Shown: positions 19,365 to 30,533, counted from the stretch's first letter. The stretch is DNA of 64,000 bases from Stigmatella erecta (GCF_900111745.1 NZ_FOIJ01000004.1:1-64000), one strand, 5' to 3'. The notes: generated from the sequence alone by a model not told the origin. Numbers and translations are program-made.

Positions 19365-19768
19365 AAGGGACTCCTCGTAGAAAGACAGGCGCGTGGGATG
19401 CACCCCTGGGTTTCGCAATCGTTTGCGGAAGAGGCAAGCTGATTCGCAGGTCAACCCCAGTCTTAAACGGGGAATAGCTGCCTTGACGAGAAATGCGGAA
19501 ATGCTTGACGGAGGCGGAACGGTGGACTATTCAATGGCCAACCGTGGGCGCGCTCGCCGGGTCCACGCGGCCAACACGGGAAGCGGTCTGTGCCGGGACT
19601 GCCAAACCTTTCATCCCTTGGCAGTGGCTTGAAGTCCGTCCTGGTGCGGATTGAAAGATTTACAAGCACTTCTCATGGCCTGTCCGTCATGGTCTCGATA
19701 CACAGACACCACCGTATGCCTGGCATTGACAGCCCTCCCCTCGGGCACCAATCGCAACTCAAACTCCT
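19365..19768. other. 404-nt divergent intergenic region before the argG-like cluster
   Basis: There is no convincing gene here. It holds the leader of the SDR gene on the left and the probable promoter of the argG-like cluster at 19505-19533. The remaining ~230 nt before the argG-like ATG are unexplained and are less GC-rich than the flanking genes. No strong ribosome-binding site is visible before the ATG at 19769. Confidence 0.6.
19505..19533 (+). promoter_or_regulatory. Candidate sigma-70-type promoter of the argG-like cluster
   Basis: TTGACG and TATTCA are separated by 17 nt. A start near 19540 would give a leader of about 230 nt. The match is reasonable but this pattern can arise by chance. 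Confidence 0.4.
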
Positions 19769-21007
19769 ATGAGCTCGATCCATTTCACGTATAACGAGGT
19801 CCGGTCCCTTGCCGGATCCAGGGCCGTGCTGCTCTATTCGGGCGGCATCGACAGCATGTACGCCGCGCTGCAGCTGCGCCAGTTCGACTTCGAGGTGCAC
19901 GCGCTCGTCGCCGATGTGGGCCAGGCCTTGAAGCGTGACCTGCAGTCGAACGCGGAGCGCCTGGGGCTCCGCCTGCACGTCGTCAATGTGCAGAACACCA
20001 TCTGTGATGACTTCATCGCCAAGGGCATCCTGGCCAATGGCCTGTTCAATGATCACTTCCCCATCGCGTCGAGCTACACCCGGCCGCTGATCGCCTCCGA
20101 GGCGGTGAAGCTGGCCGAGAAGGTCCACAGCACCCTGCTCGTGCACAGCGCCACGCCGTTCCAGAACTCCGGCGCCCGCTTCAACCTCTCCATCCGGGCG
20201 CTCGCCCCGCACCTGAACATCTTCTGTCCCGCGGTGGGCGAGTACACCAGCCGCGAGGAGAAGATCGCGGCCCTGAACAAGGCGGGCTTCAGCTTCGCCG
20301 GTGAGCAGCCCATCTACTCGGTCGACGAGAACCTGTGGGCGCGGGTCATCGAGAACGGCACCCTCGAGGAGCCGTGGCTCGACATCCCGAACGAGGGCAT
20401 CTTCACCTGGACGGTCAACCCGGAGAAGTGCAAGGAGCCGCCGATGGAGCTCCGCGTCGGGTTCGAGCAGGGGCTGCCCGTGTCGCTCGACGGCAAGCGG
20501 ATGAGCCTGCTGGAGATCATCAAGGACCTCAACGTCCGGCTGGGCCGCTACGGCATCGGCCGCTACACGGGGCTCGAGGATGGCTCCTTCGGCGTGAAGA
20601 ACCCGGAGATCCGCGAGGCGCCGGCCGCCGCCATGCTCCACCAGTCGCACCTGCAGATGGAGGAGATGGTCCTGTCGTCCGAGGAGCTGCGCGTGAAGCG
20701 GGGCCTGGACCGGGAGTGGACGAACCTCGCGGTGTTCGGGGGCTGGTATTCGCCGCTGAAGGCGCACCTGGAGGCGGCGATCCACTCCTTCAACCGGGAC
20801 CTGACGGGCTCCATCAAGTGGCGCGTCACCAGCGGACAGATTTTCCCCATCGCCAAGGACTCGCCGCACGCCCTGTACTCGGCCCGCTTCCCGGAGTTCC
20901 TGGAGGAGTTCCGGCCGTACTCGCTCAACAGCTTCTACCAGGGCAAGGCGCGGCTGAACCGCATCGGGACGCCGTCCGCGAAGAACCACGAGAAGGCCAA
21001 CCCGTAA
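19769..21007 (+). CDS. Divergent argininosuccinate-synthase-like ATP-dependent ligase
   Basis: The predicted protein has 412 aa. The argininosuccinate synthase fold is recognisable: an ATP-PPase loop YSGGIDS at ~23-29, FAGEQPIYSVDENLWARVIENG, the strand MELRVGFEQGLPVSLDGKRMSLLEIIKDLN and the C-terminal GGWYSPLKAHLEAAI followed by ALYSARFPEF. Canonical enzymes use ATP to join citrulline and aspartate. Key substrate loops differ: the canonical MVENR...SRGVYETPG region reads GLEDGSFGVKNPEIREAP, so it may use another ureido or amide substrate. It leads a four-gene run with a dioxygenase, an exporter and a nitrilase, and no other arginine gene is near, which argues against the housekeeping argG. 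No argininosuccinate lyase is visible. Confidence 0.85.
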   Translation: MSSIHFTYNEVRSLAGSRAVLLYSGGIDSMYAALQLRQFDFEVHALVADVGQALKRDLQSNAERLGLRLHVVNVQNTICDDFIAKGILANGLFNDHFPIASSYTRPLIASEAVKLAEKVHSTLLVHSATPFQNSGARFNLSIRALAPHLNIFCPAVGEYTSREEKIAALNKAGFSFAGEQPIYSVDENLWARVIENGTLEEPWLDIPNEGIFTWTVNPEKCKEPPMELRVGFEQGLPVSLDGKRMSLLEIIKDLNVRLGRYGIGRYTGLEDGSFGVKNPEIREAPAAAMLHQSHLQMEEMVLSSEELRVKRGLDREWTNLAVFGGWYSPLKAHLEAAIHSFNRDLTGSIKWRVTSGQIFPIAKDSPHALYSARFPEFLEEFRPYSLNSFYQGKARLNRIGTPSAKNHEKANP

Positions 21008-21025
21008 GTCAGGAGGGGTTCGCAC

Positions 21026-22183
21026 ATGACGATGAGAGAGACGGTTCAGGGCAAGGGCGAGCGTTCTTCCAATCCCATTTTCTTGCTGACGGGCGACAAG
21101 CCAGAGGCACTCGACGTGAAGCGAAGCGCGCAGGCCGCGGTGAACATCAAGGAGGCGGTTCAGAGCACGGACACGCAGTCCGCCGAGCACATCTTCGTGC
21201 TGACCGACGCCGAGCGGGACGCGGTGGGCGAGCTCATCGCCTCGCTGCCTGCCCTGAACGTGCGCAGCGTCGAGGACGACCTGCTGACCCGCGTGGAGAT
21301 GGCGGGGCGCCAGATGCCCCAGCGGCTGGCCGAGACGCTGATCCGCTTCCGCCGCCAGGCGAACCGCTACGGCTCGCTGCTCATCCGCAACCTGCCCACG
21401 GACCCGGTGCTGCCCGACACGCCGCGGGACGGCAAGCCGGCGCCGGACAAGAAGACGTTCTTCTCCGAGTACTCGCTGCTGATGACGATGGTGCAGCTGG
21501 GCGAGCCCATCTCCTATTCGGATGAGAAGGATGGGGTGCTCATCCAGAACATCTGCCCCGTCGCGGGGCACGAGGCGAAGCAGGAGAACACCGGCTCGAC
21601 GTACCTCGAGTTCCACACCGAGGATGGCTTCCACCCGTACAAGCCGGACTACCTGGGCCTCGTCTGCCTGCGGTCGGACCACGAGCGGCTCGCGGAGACG
21701 GCGACGGCGTCCATCCGCAACGTGCTGCACGCGATTCCCAGCACGGCCATCACCCTGCTGCGCCAGCCCCTGTTCCGGCTGCGGCTGTCCACCTCGTTCC
21801 TGCACGGGTCGAACAGCCAGGAGATGTACTCGGCCGCCATGCCGGTGCTCACCGGCAACCTGCTGCAGCCGGAGATGTGCGTCGACTACTTCCTCATGGA
21901 GGCGACGACGCCGGAGGCCAAGTGGGCGCTGGAGCTGCTGAAGGCGGAGCTGCTGAAGGTGGCGTCTGGCTTCGTGCTGCTGCCGGGCGACATGGTGCTG
22001 ATTGACAACCGGCTGGCGGCGCATGCCCGCACCGGCTTCACGCCCCGCTACGACGGCAAGGACCGCTGGCTGCAGCGCTGCTTCACCGTTGAAGATTTCC
22101 GCCGCTCCGCGTTTTCCCGGTCGCCTGGACAGCACATTTGCTCGCCGCTGAGCATTGTGTTTTCCATGCAGGACGCGGGGTAG
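21026..22183 (+). CDS. Clavaminate-synthase-like Fe(II)/2-oxoglutarate dioxygenase
   Basis: The predicted protein has 385 aa. It belongs to the CAS-like (TauD/TfdA) oxygenases that hydroxylate free or carrier-bound amino acids, such as the arginine hydroxylase VioC or the asparagine hydroxylase AsnO. Iron ligands appear as His197-Thr-Glu199 (FHTEDGFHP) and His333 (AAHART); the 2-oxoglutarate-binding segment FTPRYDGKDRWLQR follows. The first ~55 residues are an extension with two similar stretches, NPIFLLT and EHIFVLT. AGGAGG lies before the start codon. It follows the argG-like gene by 18 nt, so the ligase and the hydroxylase probably act on the same amino acid. Confidence 0.9.
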   Translation: MTMRETVQGKGERSSNPIFLLTGDKPEALDVKRSAQAAVNIKEAVQSTDTQSAEHIFVLTDAERDAVGELIASLPALNVRSVEDDLLTRVEMAGRQMPQRLAETLIRFRRQANRYGSLLIRNLPTDPVLPDTPRDGKPAPDKKTFFSEYSLLMTMVQLGEPISYSDEKDGVLIQNICPVAGHEAKQENTGSTYLEFHTEDGFHPYKPDYLGLVCLRSDHERLAETATASIRNVLHAIPSTAITLLRQPLFRLRLSTSFLHGSNSQEMYSAAMPVLTGNLLQPEMCVDYFLMEATTPEAKWALELLKAELLKVASGFVLLPGDMVLIDNRLAAHARTGFTPRYDGKDRWLQRCFTVEDFRRSAFSRSPGQHICSPLSIVFSMQDAG

Positions 22184-22192
22184 CGCGCGCCA

Positions 22193-23155
22193 GTGAGTCA
22201 AGACATGAACCGAGCTTCCACCCTCAGTCCTGCCCTCCCCCGGCTCTCCTCGAGCTGGACGGCCGACTTGTCCCTGTTGCTGGTCGCCGTCGTCTGGGGG
22301 TCGTCTTACCTGGCCGCGAAGACGGTGCTGGAGTCGGCACCGCTGTATCTCTTCCTGTTCGCGCGCTTTGGGCTGACGGTGGTGTTGATGCTGCCGTTCG
22401 TCTGGAAGCACCTGCGCCACTCCACCCGCGAGGAGTGGTTCGTGGGTGGCATCCTGGGGCTGTTCCTCCTGGCGATCTTCTCCCTGGAGACGCGCGGGGT
22501 CAGCCTGACCACGGCCACGAACGCCGGGCTCATCATCTCCCTGACGGTGGTGCTGGTGCCGCTGGTCGAGGGGGCCGCCTTCCGCCGCTTCCCTGGCTGG
22601 GGGCTGCTGGGGGCCGTGGGGCTGTCGTTCGCGGGCACGGCGCTGCTGACGGTGCGCGAGGGCTGGAACCTGCACTTCAATGCCGGTGATGTGCTCATCT
22701 TCGGTGCGGCCCTGGCGCGTGCGTTCAACATGACCTACACCCAGAAGCTGACTGCGGGCAAAGAGCTCAACTCGCTGGCGCTCACGGTGATTCAGTTCAT
22801 CGTGGTGACGGTGGGCACGGGGGTGGTCTCGGTGGCGACGATCGACCCCTCGGACCTGCGGTTCCCGGTGGATGCGAAGTTCTGGGTGCTGACCCTCTAC
22901 CTGACGCTGTTCTGTACGCTCTTTGCCTTCTATATCCAGCTCACGATGATTCGCCGCACGTCCCCGTCGCGGGTGGGGCTGCTGATGGGCACCGAGCCCA
23001 TCTTCGCCGCGCTGTTCGCCATGCAGCTGGGTGGGGAGCAACTGTCGTGGCAGGGGTGGCTGGGCGGGGCGATCCTCGTCGGGGCGACGTTCTGGGGCCG
23101 GAAGGCCGAGGAGCGGCGGAGGGCCCTGACGCAGGCGCAGACCGCGCCGGCGTAA
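22193..23155 (+). CDS. EamA/DMT-superfamily transporter
   Basis: The predicted protein has 320 aa with about ten transmembrane helices in two EamA repeats: first VAVVWGSSYLAAKTVLES, second starting near AAFRRFPGWGLLGAVGLSF. These carriers usually export amino acids or metabolites. The GTG at 22193 and the ATG at 22205 are both possible starts. It follows the dioxygenase by 9 nt and precedes the nitrilase by 16 nt, so it is the likely exporter of, or self-resistance gene for, the product of this cluster. Confidence 0.9.
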   Translation: MSQDMNRASTLSPALPRLSSSWTADLSLLLVAVVWGSSYLAAKTVLESAPLYLFLFARFGLTVVLMLPFVWKHLRHSTREEWFVGGILGLFLLAIFSLETRGVSLTTATNAGLIISLTVVLVPLVEGAAFRRFPGWGLLGAVGLSFAGTALLTVREGWNLHFNAGDVLIFGAALARAFNMTYTQKLTAGKELNSLALTVIQFIVVTVGTGVVSVATIDPSDLRFPVDAKFWVLTLYLTLFCTLFAFYIQLTMIRRTSPSRVGLLMGTEPIFAALFAMQLGGEQLSWQGWLGGAILVGATFWGRKAEERRRALTQAQTAPA

Positions 23156-23171
23156 GGTTCCCAAGCGCTCC

Positions 23172-24113
23172 ATGGTCACGCAACGCAGTCCCTTCATGGT
23201 GGCCGTCGTCCAGGCGGCCCCCGTGGTTTTCGACTTACAGGCGAGCCTGGACAAGTGCGCGGGCCTGACCGCCCAGGCGGCCCAGCAGGGCGCCAAGGTG
23301 GTGGTGTTTCCGGAGGCCTTCCTGTCGGCCTATCCGCAGGACACCGACTTCGGCGCCCGGTTTGGCTATCGGACGCCGGAGGGGCGCGAGCAGTTCCGGC
23401 GCTACTACGAGAGCGCGGTCGATGTGCCCGGCCCGGCCTGTGACCGCCTGAGCCAGATGGCGCGTGAGAACGCCGTGCAGCTGGTCATGGGAGTGATTGA
23501 GCGCGATGGCGGCACGCTCTATTGCAGCGTGCTGTTCTTCGGGGAGGACGGGCGCTATCAGGGGAAGCACCGCAAGCTCATGCCCACGGCGCTGGAGCGC
23601 GTGACGTGGGGCTTCGGCGACGGCTCGACCATGCCGGTGCTGGAGACGGCCTACGGGAAGGTCGGCGCGGTGATCTGCTGGGAGAACTACATGCCCCAGA
23701 TGCGCCTGGCCATGTATGCCAAGGGGGTGGAGCTGTACTGCGCCCCCACCGCCGACGACCTGGACACGTGGTTTGCTTCGATGCGCCACATCGCGTGCGA
23801 GGGGCGCTGCTTTGTCCTGTCGGCGTGCCAGTACCTGCTGCGCTCGGATTGCCCGGCCGACTATCCGGATGGGGGCCGCAATCCCCCCGAGACCGTCTTC
23901 ATGCGGGGCGGCAGCTGCATCCTCGGTCCCCGGGGCCAAGTGCTGGCCGGGCCTGTGTATGGCCAGGAGGCCGTTCTGACCGCCGAAGTGGACCTGGCGG
24001 AGATTGCGCGCAGCAAGTACGACTTCGACGTGGTCGGTCACTACGCGCGGCCCGACATCTTCCAGCTCACCGTGGATGAGAGTCCGCGCTCCGTGGTGGC
24101 CCGCAAGGCGTAG
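23172..24113 (+). CDS. Nitrilase
   Basis: The predicted protein has 313 aa. Nitrilases hydrolyse nitriles to carboxylic acids (or amides). The Glu-Lys-Cys triad is visible as Glu48 (VVFPEAFL), Lys135 (HRKLMPT) and Cys169 (ICWENYMP). The run GKHRKLMPTALERVTWGFGD and the segment ELYCAPTADD are characteristic of the true nitrilase branch, which includes plant NIT4-type beta-cyanoalanine nitrilases, rather than the broader amidase family. An alternative start is at 23196. Its position last in the run after a ligase, an oxygenase and an exporter suggests that a nitrile is an intermediate, substrate or toxic by-product. Confidence 0.93.
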   Translation: MVTQRSPFMVAVVQAAPVVFDLQASLDKCAGLTAQAAQQGAKVVVFPEAFLSAYPQDTDFGARFGYRTPEGREQFRRYYESAVDVPGPACDRLSQMARENAVQLVMGVIERDGGTLYCSVLFFGEDGRYQGKHRKLMPTALERVTWGFGDGSTMPVLETAYGKVGAVICWENYMPQMRLAMYAKGVELYCAPTADDLDTWFASMRHIACEGRCFVLSACQYLLRSDCPADYPDGGRNPPETVFMRGGSCILGPRGQVLAGPVYGQEAVLTAEVDLAEIARSKYDFDVVGHYARPDIFQLTVDESPRSVVARKA

Positions 24114-24128
24114 GCGGGGCAGGGCGCC

Positions 24129-24647
24129 TCAGACCCGTTTGTAGAACAGGGTGGTCCCGGAAGGCTGGCCATCGGGCATCAGGGCGTAGTCTGGAATGAC
24201 CCCGACGCGGGTCCACTCGAGCTGGGCATAGAGCTGCTCGGCGGCGGAGCCTGTCACCGTGTCCAGCACGAGCAGCGTCCGGTTCAGGCGGTGGGCCTCC
24301 TGTTCGAGCTGCTGTACCAGGGCTTGCGCGATGCCCCGGCGCCGGGCCCGTCTGTGGACGAGCAGCTTCTTCACATCCGCCCGGTGCTGCTGGTTGTCGG
24401 GCATGTGGAGGTCCAACTGCACGGTGCCCTGAATGCCGGAGCCGTCGCGCGCCACGAGGAGCACGGTGGTGCCGTCCCGCACCGCGCCGAACACCTTCCG
24501 CCAGAAGGCCTCGGCGCGCTCCCGGGGCAGTCCGGCCATGAAGCTGACGGACGCGCCCCCTTCGACGCAGTCCATCAGGACCTCCGTCAGGGCGGGCACA
24601 AGCTCCGCCTCGCCGCTGGCCGAGGCCCGTTCGATGCTGAAGTCCAT
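24129..24647 (-). CDS. GNAT-family acetyltransferase
   Basis: The predicted protein has 172 aa. The acetyl-CoA-binding motif A is present: VKKLLVHRRARRRGIAQALV, followed by LNRTLLVLDTVTGSAAEQLYAQLEWTR (the classic end of the GNAT fold; only part shown). Such enzymes acetylate small amines or proteins. It sits 4 nt after a small lipoprotein gene and behind an amidase gene on the same strand, converging with the nitrilase gene (15 nt between stops). Confidence 0.9.
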   Translation of the reverse strand: MDFSIERASASGEAELVPALTEVLMDCVEGGASVSFMAGLPRERAEAFWRKVFGAVRDGTTVLLVARDGSGIQGTVQLDLHMPDNQQHRADVKKLLVHRRARRRGIAQALVQQLEQEAHRLNRTLLVLDTVTGSAAEQLYAQLEWTRVGVIPDYALMPDGQPSGTTLFYKRV

Positions 24648-24651
24648 GGCC

Positions 24652-24843
24652 TCATGGTGCGCGGCTCACGCCTTGGCGCGCAAGGGTTCCGGAGCGGAGG
24701 TCCCGGGCCGTCCGAGGTCCCACGCGCCTCTCGCAGTTCGCCGCACACGCGGTGGCGCGCTCCTTGGGAAGCGAGAGCTCGGTGGCCGGCAGGGTGGCGC
24801 AGCCTGTGGAGCGCAGGCACAGCAGGGGGAGCGCGGTTTTCAT
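24652..24843 (-). CDS. Small putative lipoprotein, translationally coupled
   Basis: The predicted protein has 63 aa and begins with a short hydrophobic segment leading to STGCAT, a possible lipobox. Two further Cys residues follow (ATACAANC), a pattern I associate with very short myxobacterial lipoproteins. The ATG overlaps the stop of the amidase gene as ATGA, which supports expression. The C-terminal half is Arg-rich and lacks the usual conserved ending, so it may be degenerate. Function unknown. Confidence 0.45.
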   Translation of the reverse strand: MKTALPLLCLRSTGCATLPATELSLPKERATACAANCERRVGPRTARDLRSGTLARQGVSRAP

Positions 24844-25859
24844 AGGACCGGCAGCGGCAAGGCCACCTGGCCCGTGGGAATGGGCAACTGCTTGCCGCTC
24901 AGGGCCGTGAAGTCCAGGGTCTTGAGATCGATGCTCCACGCCAGGGGACTGCCGTAGACGCGGATGTTGAGCAGCCGGTTCGTGAGGTCCTTCACCACCG
25001 CCCACTGCGTATAGTCATACTCCACGCCCTCGGGGTTCGTGAGCGTCGGCTGGGTCTTCGCGCGCACGGTGCCCAGCGGGATGTCCACGCTGTTGAGCAG
25101 GTGGAAGGCCAGCGCCGCCGTCTCCGCCGCCGTCTTGGGCTGGAGGGCGAATTGTTTCAGGTACGCGGCCCGGACAAAGCGGGCGGGCGGCGTGGCATGG
25201 CCCGGCAGTCCATCCAATCCCGTGCCGTGCCCCGTGGGTGCGAAGGATTGGCTGCCCAGCGTGACGCTCTCCTTGTCCCAGGGGGTGAGGTTCACGTAGT
25301 TGCGCAGGTTCTCCAACTGCCAGGGAAACACCGGCCGGTTGGTCAGCACGCCCACCGGGTTGTTGCTGATGACCGGTTTGCCCTCCAGGAACTCGATGAC
25401 GATGCTGTTGCCCTTCGCGTCGTGGACGGGGAAGTGCAGCGGTCCCGCCTTGGCCACCCACTGGCCGCCCACCACGTGCACCGAGCCGCTCTCCAGCGCG
25501 TGGCGGACGTCGTCCGTCGTGGCGCAGTGGCTCAGCATCCAGTTCACGAAGAAGGCGCAGAAGACATTCCTGTGAGACAGGCTGATCGGCTGGTACTCGG
25601 TGCCCGGCAGCCACAGCGCTCCCGTGGAAAGGCCCGCGGTGTTCAAGCCATCGGTCACCACCGGCAAGTCGAAGGAGGACGTGCCCACGTAGCCATGGTC
25701 AGGCGTGGTCTCGAACGCTTCGCCTTCCAGACCTCTCAGCACGGCTGGCTGCTTGGGGGCTTGCACATAGATTTTCGTGCGCAGGTCCGCTCCGAATTCC
25801 ATGCTGCGCCCATTCACCCAGGCGCCGTCTCCCGACTGAATCAGAAAGTCCGTGCACAT
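24840..25859 (-). CDS. Linear amide C-N hydrolase, choloylglycine hydrolase family
   Basis: The predicted protein has 339 aa. It is an N-terminal-nucleophile hydrolase: after removal of Met1, Cys2 (MCTDF) becomes the nucleophile, with Arg in NGRSMEFG and an Asn in SNNPVG further on. The family hydrolyses amides such as conjugated bile acids, penicillin V and acyl-homoserine lactones. There is no signal peptide. The N-terminal Ser-Met-Glu-Phe-Gly pattern is closer to penicillin V acylase-type members. GGGGGGGG precedes the ATG. It heads a three-gene operon with a tiny lipoprotein and a GNAT protein. Confidence 0.9.
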   Translation of the reverse strand: MCTDFLIQSGDGAWVNGRSMEFGADLRTKIYVQAPKQPAVLRGLEGEAFETTPDHGYVGTSSFDLPVVTDGLNTAGLSTGALWLPGTEYQPISLSHRNVFCAFFVNWMLSHCATTDDVRHALESGSVHVVGGQWVAKAGPLHFPVHDAKGNSIVIEFLEGKPVISNNPVGVLTNRPVFPWQLENLRNYVNLTPWDKESVTLGSQSFAPTGHGTGLDGLPGHATPPARFVRAAYLKQFALQPKTAAETAALAFHLLNSVDIPLGTVRAKTQPTLTNPEGVEYDYTQWAVVKDLTNRLLNIRVYGSPLAWSIDLKTLDFTALSGKQLPIPTGQVALPLPVL

Positions 25860-25933
25860 GTATTGCCCCCCCCTTGGGATGCGTGTGGCGGGCCATTGTA
25901 GTCAGAAATTCTCCTGCTGGTAGGGTGCCCGCC

Positions 25934-26737
25934 ATGACCGCGCCTTTTCTCGCCGCCACCCGTGTCACCCCCTTGGGGGCGGGCCGCTACCGCAGCCATT
26001 TTGATGCGCCCTGGTACCAGGGGCGCGGGGCCTACGGGGGCATCGTCGCGGGCCAGCTGCTGCGCGCCATGGAGCACCAGGTGGCGGACCCCACCCGGCC
26101 GGTGCGCTCGTTCACCGTGCACTTCTGCGCCCCCGCCGTGCAGGGCGAGGCGGAGCTGGAGGTGCGCCTGGAGCGCGCCGGCAAGCTCATCACCCACGCC
26201 ACCGCCCGGACCGTGAACGCCGGGGGCGTGGTGGCCGTGGCGAGCGCCACCTTCGGCATTGCCCGCCCAGGCCTCGAATACCTGGAGGCCCGGCCTCCCC
26301 CGGTCCCTCCCGCCGAGGATGTGCCGGTGCTGCCGGAGGACGTGCCCATGCCCGACTTCTGCCGGTTCTTCGAGTACCGCTTCTGCCTGGGCGGTGCCCC
26401 GTATTCCGGCGCCCCGGAGGCCCTCACGGGGGGATGGATTCGCCCGAAGGGCGAGCCGCTGGTGCTCGACGCGGCGCTGTGCGTGGGGCTGCTGGACGCC
26501 TATCCGCCGTCGGTGCTGTCACGCCTGGAGGGCTTCCGGCCCGCGGCCAGCGTGGACTTCACGGTGCACTTCTTCCACGCCTTGCCCCGGTCCTCCGGGG
26601 CGCCTGGGGAGCTGTTCCTGCGCACCGGGGCCTCCCGCCAGGCGGGCGAAGGGTTCGCGGAGGACCTCCAGGAACTCTGGAGCGCCGGCGGGGTGCTGCT
26701 GGCCCAGTGCCGGCAGCTCGTGGCGGTGCTCGGCTGA
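25934..26737 (+). CDS. TesB-like acyl-CoA thioesterase
   Basis: The predicted protein has 267 aa with a double hot-dog arrangement. The first domain contains RGAYGGIVAGQLLRAM and RPVRSFTVHFCAPAVQGEAEL, and the second contains FFHALPRSS near the end. This is typical of TesB-type or DUF4442-like thioesterases that release free fatty acid from acyl-CoA. The start ATG at 25934 was chosen because the family's conserved part starts a few residues later. It diverges from the amidase operon. No pathway-specific neighbour is visible. Confidence 0.85.
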   Translation: MTAPFLAATRVTPLGAGRYRSHFDAPWYQGRGAYGGIVAGQLLRAMEHQVADPTRPVRSFTVHFCAPAVQGEAELEVRLERAGKLITHATARTVNAGGVVAVASATFGIARPGLEYLEARPPPVPPAEDVPVLPEDVPMPDFCRFFEYRFCLGGAPYSGAPEALTGGWIRPKGEPLVLDAALCVGLLDAYPPSVLSRLEGFRPAASVDFTVHFFHALPRSSGAPGELFLRTGASRQAGEGFAEDLQELWSAGGVLLAQCRQLVAVLG

Positions 26738-26776
26738 GAGCGAGCGAACGCGGCGCGGCTGGCCTAGAGTGCGCCC

Positions 26777-27571
26777 ATGGCGAAGACTCCTCCCCGTGGT
26801 AAGTCCCCGGCGAAGAAGCAGCCCCCCCGCGCGGCGGCCCCCAAGCCTCCCAAGGCCCCCGTGAAAGCCCCGGCGAAGGCTCCTCCGGTGAAGGCTCCGG
26901 TGAAGGCCCGTCCGTCCCCAGTGCCGGCCGTGCCCGTGGCCCGGGCCCCCGCGCCCCCCCGCCGCATCTCCGTCGAGGTCGAGCCCCCCGCGCCGCCCCG
27001 TCCCGCCCCCAAGGCCCTGCCCGCCGGAGAGCCCGTGGACAAGGGGGCCACGTTCCCCCTGGAGATCGACCCCAAGCGCATCGAGGAGGGGCTCAAGAAG
27101 CTCCAGAAAGAGGTGGCCCACTGGGCCAACAAGGGCCGCTACACCAAGGTCCGCTTCAAGTTCCGTGGAAAGCAGCTCCTGCCGGACCTGCCGCTCGCCG
27201 CCGTGGCCGCCGCCGAGGGGCTCACGTTCTACTGGGGCGGCGTCCTGCGCCTGCTCATCGCCAACGTGGTGGGCAACAGCGTGCTCCAGGTGGAGTTCGT
27301 CAACGACGCCGACAAGCGCGTCCAGGCAGGCAAGGAGGCCCTGCTGTCCGGGGATGTGGATCAGGCGCTCTCACTCTTCCGGGAAGCCCTGGTGATGGAC
27401 CGGGACAATGCCGCCGCGCACCTCAACGTGGGCGTGGCCCTGAAGCTCAAGGGAGACCGGGAAGCCGCGCTCGTGGCCTTCGAAAAGGCCCGCGAAAACG
27501 ACCCGGATGGGCCCACCGGCGCCGAGGCCGAACGGCTCGCCGCGCCCCTGCGTCCCAAGGGCGTCGCGTAG
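26777..27571 (+). CDS. Lys/Pro/Ala-rich protein with C-terminal TPRs
   Basis: The predicted protein has 264 aa. Residues 1-85 are a basic, disordered Pro/Lys/Ala arm similar in composition to histone H1 tails. Residues ~95-170 form a small domain (IEEGLKKLQKEVAHWANKGR, then KVRFKFRGKQLLPDLPLAAV) that I do not recognise but that resembles a conserved myxobacterial module. The last ~80 residues are two TPR-like repeats (AGKEALLSGDVDQALSLFRE). Cytoplasmic. It ends ~150 nt before gyrA. Confidence 0.75.
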   Translation: MAKTPPRGKSPAKKQPPRAAAPKPPKAPVKAPAKAPPVKAPVKARPSPVPAVPVARAPAPPRRISVEVEPPAPPRPAPKALPAGEPVDKGATFPLEIDPKRIEEGLKKLQKEVAHWANKGRYTKVRFKFRGKQLLPDLPLAAVAAAEGLTFYWGGVLRLLIANVVGNSVLQVEFVNDADKRVQAGKEALLSGDVDQALSLFREALVMDRDNAAAHLNVGVALKLKGDREAALVAFEKARENDPDGPTGAEAERLAAPLRPKGVA

Positions 27572-27621
27572 CCCACCCCCTGCGGCCGAGCAACCCTGCC
27601 GACACCCCCTCGTTTCCCTTG

Positions 27622-27650
27622 TTGACGCTCGGATATCGGGGGGTTACGTA
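27622..27650 (+). promoter_or_regulatory. Candidate gyrA promoter
   Basis: TTGACG is followed after 17 nt by TACGTA, a weak -10. It lies 70-100 nt before the gyrA start codon in an otherwise gene-free gap. Confidence 0.35.
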
Positions 27651-27719
27651 CGCTCCTATCTTTGGCGGAGGCCCCCTTTCAGGCGGGCCCGCCGCCTTGC
27701 CTCGCCAACCTGAAAAGCC

Positions 27720-30494
<2,775 letters not shown>

Positions 30495-30506
30495 GCCACT
30501 CCCAGT

Positions 30507-30533
30507 CTCTGCTCTCCAAGACGGAGAGCAGAG
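30507..30533 (+). terminator. Hairpin after gyrA
   Basis: CTCTGCTCTCC and GGAGAGCAGAG form a perfect 11-bp stem with the loop AAGAC, starting 13 nt after the gyrA stop. No T-run follows, so it may be a 3'-stabilising hairpin or a weak terminator. Confidence 0.6.

Noticed and set aside
19769-21007. Housekeeping argG
   Set aside because: Key substrate loops differ and the neighbours are an oxygenase, an exporter and a nitrilase instead of arginine genes.
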